Shown here in pieces: positions 1 to 5,638 of a stretch of 6,794 nucleotides of DNA (positions within the stretch are counted from its first letter, which is position 1; the number at the start of each line of letters is the position of its first letter). This stretch comes from an uncultured Oscillospiraceae bacterium (GTDB lineage Bacteria > Bacillota > Clostridia > Oscillospirales > Oscillospiraceae): the NCBI GenBank assembly GCA_910579725.1, contig CAJTUD010000101.1, positions 1 to 6,794 on the forward strand, in the 5' to 3' direction. The position numbers were made by a program, and so were the translations under genes. The notes below the pieces were generated by a model. It was given only the letters and a program-made list of their open reading frames with translations. It was not told the origin of the DNA and did no database searches.

Positions 1-15
1 GTGTACGTCGAAAAA

Positions 16-131
16 GTACTTTGCGGGCCGAACTCGGCCCGGTCCCCCTTCCTCACAAAAGTGGCACAGCCACTTTTGTGACACGCAGAGACAGGTTTAC
101 GCCTGTCTCTCTCTGCGCTGTCCGAAAGTAC
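16..131. repeat. Tandem-hairpin element, possible structured RNA or intergenic repeat
   Basis: Three inverted repeats lie back to back in a stretch with no convincing gene. The first has arms 24-30 and 35-41. The second is a perfect 13-bp stem (53-65 with 69-81, arm CACAAAAGTGGC, 3-nt loop). The third has a 9-bp stem (87-95 with 102-110, AGAGACAGG). Outside them GTACTTT (16-22) is complementary to AAAGTAC (125-131), and CGG (24-26) could extend this by pairing with CCG (122-124), at the cost of the first hairpin. The whole could fold as a multibranch unit. No hairpin is followed by a clear T-run, so ordinary terminators are not well supported, although the second could end an upstream gene lying outside the window. 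I do not recognise the family. A dispersed intergenic repeat or a leader RNA are both possible. The inverted repeats are seen directly; the role is unknown. Confidence 0.5.
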
Positions 132-240
132 CGGAAAAATGGCTCCCCACCCGGCGTAACCAAACCTCCCCGCGCCGCATACGCTGGAAGCGAGGGGGAT
201 ACAAAGGACCGGCGGACGGGCCGGAGAAGGAGGAGCCAAC
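132..240 (+). other. Gene-free leader of the lysis cassette with strong RBS
   Basis: I see no gene here. Short open frames on both strands lack ribosome binding sites and recognisable protein features. The only clear signal is at the right end: AAGGAGG (227-233) followed by a 7-nt spacer before the GTG at 241. This is a near-ideal Shine-Dalgarno sequence and it fixes the holin start. I find no convincing -35/-10 pair, so the cassette may be transcribed from a promoter left of the window. Confidence 0.6.
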
Positions 241-453
241 GTGCATCGAGCGACACTTTCCAGGCGGCTGAGCAATCTGCTCAGCGTGAAATCCCTGGTG
301 ACGCTGGCATTGACGGCGGTGTTTTCCATCATGGAGCTGCGGGGAGCCATCTCCCAGGAATTCATGACCATTTACGCGGTTATCATTGCGTTTTATTTTG
401 GCACACAAACAAAAAAAGGGGTGGAACCCGAAGTGGAGGGCGGCAATGGATAA
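241..453 (+). CDS. Small holin-like membrane protein
   Basis: A 70-residue protein starting at GTG, chosen because AAGGAGG sits 7 nt upstream. It has a basic N-terminus (R3, R8, R9, K17), a hydrophobic segment at about residues 18-33, a short turn with G35 and E40, a second hydrophobic segment at about 41-56, and a charged tail from K58. Two short helices, a basic start and a polar tail are typical of small phage holins, which make membrane lesions that release an endolysin to the cell wall. Its stop overlaps the start of the CHAP endolysin by 8 nt, so the two are almost certainly translationally coupled, and this neighbour is the main argument for the call. The sequence around SVKSLVTL and AFYFGTQ resembles small proteins I associate with lysis modules of clostridial phages and mobile elements, but this was not checked against a database. 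A membrane protein of another role is the alternative. Confidence 0.7.
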   Translation: MHRATLSRRLSNLLSVKSLVTLALTAVFSIMELRGAISQEFMTIYAVIIAFYFGTQTKKGVEPEVEGGNG

Positions 454-1105
454 GGATCCTCTGACAATTGCCCGGGGGGAGCTGGGCCGGACGGAGAGCC
501 CTGCGGGAAGCAACCGGACGCCCTACGGAGTCTGGTACGGCCTGGACGGCCAGCCCTGGTGCATGATTTTCGTACAGTGGTGCTTCGCCCAGGCGGGGCT
601 GCCGCTGCCTTACAAGACCGCCAGCTGCTCCGGCCTGCTGGGCTGGTACCGGACGCACCGGCCGGAGCAGATCGTGGAGCGCCCCCGGCCCCGGGACATT
701 GTGATCTACACCTTCGGCCACACGGGCATTGTGGACCGGGAAGCCGGAGAAAGCATCTTCGCCCTGGAGGGCAACACCTCCCCCGGCGAGGCGGGCAGCC
801 AGAACAACGGCGGCGGCGTGTACCGCAGAAAGCGGAGCAAATCGCTGGTGCAGGCATATATCAGACCCTTTGACAGCGAGGAAGAGGAGGACATCATGAC
901 CGGGAAAGAAATCTATGACGCTCTCAGCGGCTACCTGAACACCCAGACGGTCCCCGACTGGGCGGAAGAGGAGCTGGCGGAGGCGGTGCGTCTGGGCATC
1001 ACCGGCGGACAGGAGCCCATGGCGCTGATTCCCAGGTATCAGGCCGCCATCATGGCCAAGCGGGCCGTTGAGCGGGGACCCGCGGCTCCGGCGGAGCAGC
1101 AGTGA
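446..1105 (+). CDS. CHAP-domain endolysin (cell wall hydrolase)
   Basis: A 219-residue protein. The ATG at 446 is preferred because GGAGGG (435-440) lies 5 nt upstream and the start overlaps the holin stop. An in-frame ATG at 386 would lie deep inside the holin gene and lacks support. Residues 1-140 look like a CHAP amidase/endopeptidase: the candidate catalytic Cys is C39 in PWCMIFVQWC, the His is H92 in GHTGIV, and E108 or N110 in LEGNT fits the third polar residue. CHAP enzymes cut peptidoglycan stem-peptide or amide bonds. An acidic linker (EEEED, about 145-149) leads to residues 151-205, a small helical domain (TVPDWAEEEL, GITGG, PRYQAAIMAKRA) resembling an SLH-like or wall-binding module often found at the ends of clostridial lysins. 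There is no signal peptide, which fits release through the holin. The pair looks phage-derived. A host wall hydrolase is less likely given the coupling. The protein family is well supported; the exact bond cleaved is unknown. Confidence 0.85.
   Translation: MDKDPLTIARGELGRTESPAGSNRTPYGVWYGLDGQPWCMIFVQWCFAQAGLPLPYKTASCSGLLGWYRTHRPEQIVERPRPRDIVIYTFGHTGIVDREAGESIFALEGNTSPGEAGSQNNGGGVYRRKRSKSLVQAYIRPFDSEEEEDIMTGKEIYDALSGYLNTQTVPDWAEEELAEAVRLGITGGQEPMALIPRYQAAIMAKRAVERGPAAPAEQQ
885..1105 (+). other. Possible internal start producing the endolysin C-terminal domain alone
   Basis: AGGAGG at 885-890 lies 5 nt before an in-frame ATG (896-898, residue M151 of the endolysin), exactly at the join between the acidic linker and the C-terminal domain. 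Initiation there would give a separate 69-residue binding-type domain. Internal starts of this kind are known in endolysins of clostridial and enterococcal phages (for example CD27L, CTP1L and Lys170), where the extra domain assembles with the full-length enzyme. The caution is that consecutive Glu codons naturally spell an SD-like sequence, so this may be coincidence. Confidence 0.4.
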
Positions 1106-1126
1106 ATTCGTTCAAAAGCCGCAGCA

Positions 1127-1164
1127 GAGGGGGAGAAACGGGCCTGTGCCTGTCTCTCCCCCTC
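1127..1164. terminator. Hairpin between convergent genes, probable bidirectional terminator
   Basis: A perfect 10-bp stem pairs GAGGGGGAGA (1127-1136) with TCTCCCCCTC (1155-1164). The 18-nt interior contains a further short GGC/GCC pairing (1141-1143 with 1148-1150). It sits 21 nt after the endolysin stop and 12 nt after the glnN stop on the other strand, the expected place for a shared terminator. The T-tracts are weak on both sides (ATTTGTT on the plus strand, GCTTTTG on the minus strand), so termination efficiency is uncertain. Confidence 0.65.
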
Positions 1165-1176
1165 CGGACGGATTTG

Positions 1177-3273
1177 TTATGTAACGGAAAACAGCAGCTC
1201 GGTATAGCCGGGATAGGGCCAGGCCTCCCGGGCGGTGATGGTTTCCAGCTCGTCCACGGCGGCGCGGAGCTTTCCCATGCGGTCGAACACGGTGCAGCGG
1301 TAGTAGTGGGCGGCCTCGTAGGCGTCCTTGCCCTTGGGCGCGGCCATGGCCTCCTCCAGCGCCCTGCACTGCCTCATCATTTCTGCGGACAGGCGGCTGA
1401 GGCGGCGCAGCAGCTCCTCTTCATCGGCGCAGTCCAGGTCCGCCAGTACGGCCTTCTTGGCGGCCACCCCGGAGGCGGTGGCTCCGGAGAAGGCGCATAC
1501 GGCGGGGAAGATGCTCCGCTTGACCATGTCGATCATGGTCCGGGCCTCGATGCCCACCACCTGACAGTAGTTCTCCAGGTGAATCTCGTTCCGGGCCCGC
1601 AGCTCCTCCTCCGTGAAAACGCGGTGCTTACTGAACAGCTCGATGTGCTTGGGCTGGATGTAGGTCTGGAGGGCGTCGGCAGTGCAGGCGAGGTTGCTGA
1701 GACCCCGCTTTCTGGCTTCCGTCACCCAGGCGTCCTCGTAGCCGTTGCCGTTGAAGATAATCCGCTGGTGCTCGATGAAGGCCCGCTGGACCAGATCGTG
1801 AAGGGCGGTGTTGAAGTCCGCCGCGCCCTCCAGCTCGTCGGCAAACTGACTGAGCTCCTCGGCCATGATGGTGTTGAGCGCCACGTTGGGGCCGGCAATG
1901 GACTGGCTGGAGCCCAGCATCCGGAACTCAAACTTGTTGCCGGTGAAGGCCAGGGGGGAGGTGCGGTTGCGGTCGGTGGTGTCCTGGGGAATGGGGGGCA
2001 GGGCGTCCACGCCGATGGAGATGCTCTTCATCCGCTGATCCACATACTTGGTGCCGTGGATGATGGCGTCCACAATGGCGGTGAGCTCATCTCCCAAAAA
2101 GATGGAAATAATGGCGGGGGGAGCCTCTTGGGCCCCCAGCCGGTGGTCGTTGCCCGGGTTGGCCACGGAGCAGCGCAGCAAATCCTGGTACTCGTCCACC
2201 CCCTTGATGAACGCCGCCAGGAACAGCAGGAACCGGGCGTTCTGGCTGGGGGTGGAGCCGGGCTTGAAGAGATTGTGGCCGGTGTCGGTGGACAGGGACC
2301 AGTTGTCGTGCTTGCCGGAGCCGTTGACCCCGGCAAAGGGCTTCTCATGGAGCAGGCAGACCATGTTGTGCCGTCCCGCCACCTTCTTCATGATCTCCAT
2401 GGTCAGCTGGTTGTGGTCGCAGGCGGTGTTGGCGTCGTTGTAGATGGGAGCCAGCTCGTGCTGGGCGGGGGCCACTTCGTTGTGCTTGGTCTTGGCCAGG
2501 ATGCCCAGCTTCCACAGCTCCTCGTCCAGCTCCTTCATGTAGGCGGCCACCCGGGGCTTGATGGTGCCGAAGTAGTGATCCTCCAGCTCCTGGCCCTTGG
2601 GAGGCTTGGCCCCGAAGAGGGTGCGCCCGGTGAGAACCAGGTCCTCCCGCCGGTTGAACACGTCCCTGTCGATGAGAAAGTACTCCTGCTCGGGCCCCAC
2701 CTGGCTGATGACCTTCTTCACGTCGTTGTCCCCAAACAGCTTGAGCACCCTTACCGCCTGGCGGCTGAGCTCCTCCATGGAGCGCAGCAGGGGGGTTTTC
2801 TTGTCCAGAGCCTGTCCGCTGTAGGAGCAGAAGATGGTGGGGATGCAGAGGCTGCCGTCCTTGATGAAGGCGAAGGAGGTGGGGTCCCATGCGGTGTAGC
2901 CCCGGGCCTCGAAGGTGGCCCGCAGGCCGCCGGAGGGGAAGGAGGAGGCGTCCGGCTCTCCCCGGACCAGCTCCTTGCCGGAGAAGCTCATGAGAATCTG
3001 ACTGGGATTCTCGGGCGTGATGAAGCTGTCGTGCTTCTCGGCGGTGACGCCTGTCATGGGCTGGAACCAGTGGGTGTAGTGGGTGGCCCCGTGGTCCATG
3101 GCCCAGTTTTTCATTTCCGCCGCCATCTCGTGGGCGGTTTCCAGGGAGAGAGGGGTGCCCTCCGCCACGCACTTTTTCCATGCCTTGTAGCAGGTGGCGG
3201 AGAGGCGCTGCTTCATGACGTCTTCGTTGAAGACCATGCTGCCGAATAGTTCTGTTACTTTGTCCTTGGCCAT
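1177..3273 (-). CDS. glnN: Type III glutamine synthetase
   Basis: A 698-residue enzyme joining ammonia to glutamate with ATP to give glutamine, in the cytoplasm. It matches the long GSIII (GlnN) family, normally about 690-730 residues, rather than the roughly 440-470-residue GSI. In order it shows GPEQEYF (193-199) with the metal-site glutamates, NEVAPAQHE (265-273), NGSGKHDNW (317-325) of the nucleotide/glutamate site, NDHRLGAQEAPPAI (375-388), and FRMLGSS further on. GSIII is common in Bacteroidetes and Clostridia and forms dodecamers. The start is set by AAAGGAG (minus strand, 3287-3281) 7 nt before the ATG. It lies 90 nt after asnB on the same strand with no clear promoter or terminator between, so it is probably the second gene of the T-box-controlled operon. 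The gene is complete, with no damage seen. A long open frame on the opposite strand is an antisense shadow. Confidence 0.96.
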   Translation of the reverse strand: MAKDKVTELFGSMVFNEDVMKQRLSATCYKAWKKCVAEGTPLSLETAHEMAAEMKNWAMDHGATHYTHWFQPMTGVTAEKHDSFITPENPSQILMSFSGKELVRGEPDASSFPSGGLRATFEARGYTAWDPTSFAFIKDGSLCIPTIFCSYSGQALDKKTPLLRSMEELSRQAVRVLKLFGDNDVKKVISQVGPEQEYFLIDRDVFNRREDLVLTGRTLFGAKPPKGQELEDHYFGTIKPRVAAYMKELDEELWKLGILAKTKHNEVAPAQHELAPIYNDANTACDHNQLTMEIMKKVAGRHNMVCLLHEKPFAGVNGSGKHDNWSLSTDTGHNLFKPGSTPSQNARFLLFLAAFIKGVDEYQDLLRCSVANPGNDHRLGAQEAPPAIISIFLGDELTAIVDAIIHGTKYVDQRMKSISIGVDALPPIPQDTTDRNRTSPLAFTGNKFEFRMLGSSQSIAGPNVALNTIMAEELSQFADELEGAADFNTALHDLVQRAFIEHQRIIFNGNGYEDAWVTEARKRGLSNLACTADALQTYIQPKHIELFSKHRVFTEEELRARNEIHLENYCQVVGIEARTMIDMVKRSIFPAVCAFSGATASGVAAKKAVLADLDCADEEELLRRLSRLSAEMMRQCRALEEAMAAPKGKDAYEAAHYYRCTVFDRMGKLRAAVDELETITAREAWPYPGYTELLFSVT

Positions 3274-3363
3274 CGTTATGCTCCTTTCAATCCGCAGCCC
3301 CGGAGGCCGCGGCCCTGTTTTTTCCCGTCCTGGTTTCCCCTTCGCTGCCGGAGGCGGCGAAGA
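3274..3363 (-). other. asnB-glnN intergenic spacer with two hairpins
   Basis: This 90-nt gap holds two inverted repeats. One directly follows the asnB stop: CTTCGC (3340-3345) with GCGAAG (3357-3362), plus an inner GCC/GGC. The other lies just upstream of the glnN RBS: 3292-3299 with 3305-3312, an 8-bp stem containing one G-U pair and a 5-nt loop. Neither is followed by a U-tract on the minus strand, so intrinsic termination is unlikely. They could act in mRNA processing or stability and adjust the ratio of AsnB to GlnN. That role is inference. Confidence 0.4.
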
Positions 3364-4947
3364 CTACTCCCCTGACGCGCCATAGTTGCTCAATACTCTG
3401 GCGGAAGGATCGTCCACATCGCAGCCCTCCCACTCCCTGTTGGGCATCCAGAAACCGGCCACCATCTCCGCCTGTCCGGGGTAGTATTTCTCGAAAATCT
3501 CCCGGTAGAGCAAGGACTCCTTTGTAAAGGGCATGGCGTGGCAGCCGTACTTCCCTGCGGCGGCTTTCCAATCCTCCCCATAGCGCCGCTCCGCATAAGC
3601 CTTGAGGCCGTCCGCCAGACTGTGCCCCACCGCGTCGGAAAAAGCGGCCTTCTCCCGCTGGAGAATGGACGGGGGCAGATAGTCCCCCTCGAAGGCGCGG
3701 CGCAGCAAATATTTTCCCTTTCCGTACACGTTGATCTTTTTAGCCGGGTCCACGCTCATGACATACCGGACAAAATCCAGATCGCCGAAGGGCACCCGGG
3801 CCTCCATGCTGTTGGCGGAGATGCACCGGTCCGCCCGGAGCACGTCATACATGTGAATCTCCCGGATCCGTTTCTCGCTCTCGGCCTGGAACGCCTCCGG
3901 CGACGGCGCGAAGTCCGTGTACTTGTATCCGAACAGCTCGTCGCTGATCTCCCCCGTCAGCAGCACCCGGATGCTGCTTTGCCTGCGGATGGCCCTGCAC
4001 AGCAGGTACATCCCCATGCTGGCCCGGATGGTGGTGATGTCATAGGTGCCTAAAGTATAAATCAACTCGTCCAGGGTGTCCAGCACATCCTGCTCCGTAA
4101 TGTAAATTTCGTGGTGATGGCTGCCGATATAGGCCGCTGCCTGTCTGGCGTACTTCAGATCGATGGCGCCGGCGGACATGCCCACGGCATAGGTCTCCAC
4201 CGGCCGTCCCAGCGCTCTGGCCGCAATGGCGCACACCAGGGAGCTGTCCAGGCCGCCGGAAAGAAGAAATCCCACCGGCACATCCGCCTCCAGGCGCTTC
4301 TCCACCCCCGCAATCAGCTTCTCGCGGATATTGGCGCACACCGTCTCCAGACTGTCCCCGCAGATTTGCTCCGCCTTTGCCATGTCCCGGTAGCAGACAA
4401 AGCGGCCGTTCTGGAAGTAGTGCCCCGGCGGAAAAGGCATGATCTTCCCCGTCAGGCCCAGCAGGCTTCTGGGCTCGCTGGCGAAGAGAATATGGCCGCT
4501 TGGGCTGTAGCCGTAATACAGGGGCCGGATGCCCAGGGGATCCCGGGCGGCAAGGAAGCTGTCCGACGGCCCGTCGTAGAGAACCAGGGCAAACTCCGCG
4601 TCCAGTTCTCCGAACATCTTCACCCCGCGCTCCCGCCACAGCGGCAGCAGCAGCTCGCAGTCGGACCCGCTGGCAAAGGCGTACCCCCTGCCCTCCAGCT
4701 CCCGCTTCAGCTTCCGGAAGCCGTAGAGCTCCCCGTTGCACACCACCGCGCTGCCGTCGGGCGCGGTGAAGGGCTGCATCCCGGCAGGCTCGGGCCCCAT
4801 GATGGCCAGACGGTGGAAGAGCAGGGCCCCGGAGGGAAGCGGCAGGGAACGGCTGCCGTCCGGCCCCCGGCTTTTGGTGGCCGCGAAGGCCCCCTCCAGA
4901 CGGGACAGGGAAATGTCCGCAGATGTATAGCCCATGATGGAACACAT
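3364..4947 (-). CDS. asnB: Asparagine synthetase B, glutamine-hydrolysing
   Basis: A 527-residue cytoplasmic enzyme making asparagine from aspartate, ATP and glutamine. The start at 4947 is chosen because it places the nucleophile Cys at position 2 (MCSIMG), as class II amidotransferases require, and because GGAGG (minus, 4960-4956) lies 8 nt upstream. An ATG 25 codons further up would run through the leader hairpin and bury the Cys. The N-terminal glutaminase domain (about 2-190) has SRGPDG (26-31), RLAIM (46-50) and NGE (71-73). The synthetase domain carries the ATP-pyrophosphatase loop LSGGLDSS (229-236), GEISDELFG (332-340) and MEARVPFGD (381-389). The length is close to E. coli AsnB (about 554). 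It is first in an operon with glnN, whose product supplies its amide donor. A T-box leader precedes it. Related amidotransferases acting on other substrates exist, but the motif set and length favour true AsnB. Confidence 0.93.
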   Translation of the reverse strand: MCSIMGYTSADISLSRLEGAFAATKSRGPDGSRSLPLPSGALLFHRLAIMGPEPAGMQPFTAPDGSAVVCNGELYGFRKLKRELEGRGYAFASGSDCELLLPLWRERGVKMFGELDAEFALVLYDGPSDSFLAARDPLGIRPLYYGYSPSGHILFASEPRSLLGLTGKIMPFPPGHYFQNGRFVCYRDMAKAEQICGDSLETVCANIREKLIAGVEKRLEADVPVGFLLSGGLDSSLVCAIAARALGRPVETYAVGMSAGAIDLKYARQAAAYIGSHHHEIYITEQDVLDTLDELIYTLGTYDITTIRASMGMYLLCRAIRRQSSIRVLLTGEISDELFGYKYTDFAPSPEAFQAESEKRIREIHMYDVLRADRCISANSMEARVPFGDLDFVRYVMSVDPAKKINVYGKGKYLLRRAFEGDYLPPSILQREKAAFSDAVGHSLADGLKAYAERRYGEDWKAAAGKYGCHAMPFTKESLLYREIFEKYYPGQAEMVAGFWMPNREWEGCDVDDPSARVLSNYGASGE

Positions 4948-4967
4948 AAAAAGCACCTCCGAATGAA

Positions 4968-5007
4968 CCGGCGTCTCTAAAATATCAATTTTAGGACGAA
5001 TCGCCGG
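4968..5007 (-). terminator. Hairpin competing with the T-box antiterminator
   Basis: On the minus strand CTAAAAT (4994-4988) pairs with ATTTTAG (4983-4977) across a TGAT loop. The stem extends either through CGTC/GACG or through the outer CCGGCG (5007-5002) and CGCCGG (4973-4968). It captures CCTAA, the 3' arm of the antiterminator, so the two folds exclude each other, as expected of the OFF state of a T-box. The oddity is that no U-tract follows directly: the next bases are TTCATTCGGAGG, and a run of five T occurs only just before the start codon. Off-state control by termination is therefore likely but not proven. Confidence 0.6.
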
Positions 5008-5247
5008 AATCCGTGGTGCCACCTAATTTACCGCAGTGCGGTCACTTCAGCTCTAACAAGCCTGACGGCGGTAACGGGCCGTTCCCGTATCCCCTACTCA
5101 AACGCCCCGGGGCGTCCCTTCGGTTCAAGGCTACGGAGTGTTATTCACCCGGCGCCCGCCCCGGGGTTTCCACTCTCCCCCCGTTCACTGTCAGGTGGCC
5201 TTCCTGGCTACTTCTCTCCATCATTGCCGTTTGCGATGTTCAATATG
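4968..5247 (-). promoter_or_regulatory. T-box riboswitch leader of asnB-glnN
   Basis: The minus strand carries the T-box sequence AGGTGGCACCACGG (5024-5011), close to the consensus AGGGTGGNACCGCG. The antiterminator can be drawn in full: TTAGG (5026-5022) with CCTAA (4995-4991), a 7-nt bulge TGGCACC (5021-5015) holding the tRNA-acceptor-binding TGGC, and ACGGAT (5014-5009) with ATTCGT (5001-4996). Upstream landmarks appear in the usual order: AGTAG (5212-5208), GGAGAGTG (5178-5171), GGTGAATA (5149-5142), TGAGTAGG (5100-5093) and an ACGG/CCGT pair (5088-5085, 5077-5074). Such leaders sense uncharged tRNA: the tRNA anticodon reads a specifier triplet in stem I and its free 3' end stabilises the antiterminator. 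Placement before asnB predicts tRNA-Asn, but the specifier is not clear (see findings). The class is secure; the tRNA identity is not. Confidence 0.9.
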
Positions 5248-5252
5248 GGCGT

Positions 5253-5281
5253 ATCTTACCCCCGTATTGTTTTTTTGTCAA
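5253..5281 (-). promoter_or_regulatory. Sigma-A type promoter of the T-box asnB-glnN operon
   Basis: On the minus strand a perfect -35 TTGACA (5281-5276) is followed after 17 nt by -10 TAAGAT (5258-5253), 5 of 6 matches to TATAAT. Transcription would start at about 5247-5245, immediately before the T-box stem I region. Spacing, strand and position all agree, making this the best promoter in the window. Confidence 0.88.
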
Positions 5282-5312
5282 GCTGAAAATTTTTGGGGAA
5301 GAGCTGAAAATT
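5281..5312. repeat. 11-bp direct repeat abutting the asnB promoter, candidate operator
   Basis: AGCTGAAAATT occurs at 5281-5291 and again at 5302-5312, a repeat distance of 21 bp or two helical turns. Read on the minus strand the copies are AATTTTCAGCT, and the nearer one shares its last base with the -35 TTGACA. Same-face tandem sites touching a promoter suggest an activator or repressor site. The A/T-rich half of each copy could instead act as an UP element. No regulator can be named from the sequence. Confidence 0.5.
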
Positions 5313-5516
5313 CCTCCGGCTTTTTGGCGCTTCTGTGATAAGCCGGCGTTTGTCTGCCTGCGGAAAACAATTGCAGGGCGGTTTGACAGCCCGTGAAGGG
5401 AGCGCCGCGGCGGCGACAAAATTGGGACCGCCGGAGGTTCGGAATTTGTAGGATGCTCCGATTTTTGCTTCTGATCTGCCGGAGTGGATTTTTTTCCGCC
5501 CGGAGGGACAGGCCGC
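5313..5516. other. Intergenic stretch between divergent promoters, no gene seen
   Basis: I see no supported coding sequence here. There is a 7-bp inverted repeat, CCGGCTT (5316-5322) with AAGCCGG (5340-5346), enclosing a 17-nt loop, and a weak TCGGA/TCCGA hairpin before a T-run near 5440-5466 that looks terminator-like on the plus strand. An isolated TTGACA-like hexamer near 5382 has no -10 partner. Nothing here supports a small RNA strongly. Confidence 0.5.
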
Positions 5517-5545
5517 TTGTTACGGAGAAAAAAATGTAGTATACT
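5517..5545 (+). promoter_or_regulatory. Promoter of the polysaccharide deacetylase gene
   Basis: TTGTTA (5517-5522, 4 of 6 to TTGACA) is separated by 17 nt from TATACT (5540-5545, 5 of 6 to TATAAT), in an A-rich spacer. Transcription would begin near 5552, leaving a leader of roughly 87 nt before the ATG. It is a reasonable vegetative promoter on the correct strand, divergent from the asnB promoter. Confidence 0.7.
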
Positions 5546-5578
5546 ATAGCCGACTATATGAGCGGAAAACAACAGCCG

Positions 5579-5606
5579 CCGCGCCGGAGAATTTCCTGCG
5601 GCGCGG
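5579..5606 (+). other. GC-rich hairpin in the deacetylase 5' leader
   Basis: CCGCGCCG (5579-5586) pairs perfectly with CGGCGCGG (5599-5606) around a 12-nt loop, beginning about 27 nt into the predicted transcript and ending about 20 nt before the RBS GGGAGG. No T-run follows, so it is not a typical terminator. It may protect the transcript 5' region or tune translation. The function is unknown. Confidence 0.45.
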
Positions 5607-5638
5607 GGAGAGTTCCTTTTGAAACGGGAGGTGCACCC

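Noticed and set aside
21..464. Open frames on both strands in the left 500 bases
   Set aside because: They run through hairpins and the holin gene, have no RBS, and encode Arg-rich sequence without domains.
101..1157. A shared 10-mer GCCTGTCTCT at 101-110 and 1148-1157 flanking the lysis cassette
   Set aside because: It is short, lies inside unrelated hairpins, and has no extended similarity around it; probably chance.
1102..3249. A 715-codon open frame on the plus strand
   Set aside because: It is exactly antisense to glnN, has a Gly/Val/His/Leu-rich low-information composition, and lacks an RBS. Long antisense frames are common opposite GC-rich genes.
4111..4980. A 289-codon plus-strand open frame, and another at 3538-4053
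   Set aside because: Both are antisense to asnB, which carries all expected catalytic motifs; they have no recognisable domains.
4948..5022. Upstream 25-codon extension of AsnB
   Set aside because: It would place the amidotransferase Cys internally and translate the antiterminator and hairpin region; the RBS supports the start at 4947.
5101..5115. Palindrome ACGCCCCGGGGCGT as a possible protein-binding site
   Set aside because: It lies within the T-box leader transcript, where it is better explained as an RNA stem.
5013..5396. A 127-codon plus-strand open frame
   Set aside because: It is antisense to the T-box leader and promoter, whose motifs explain the sequence better.
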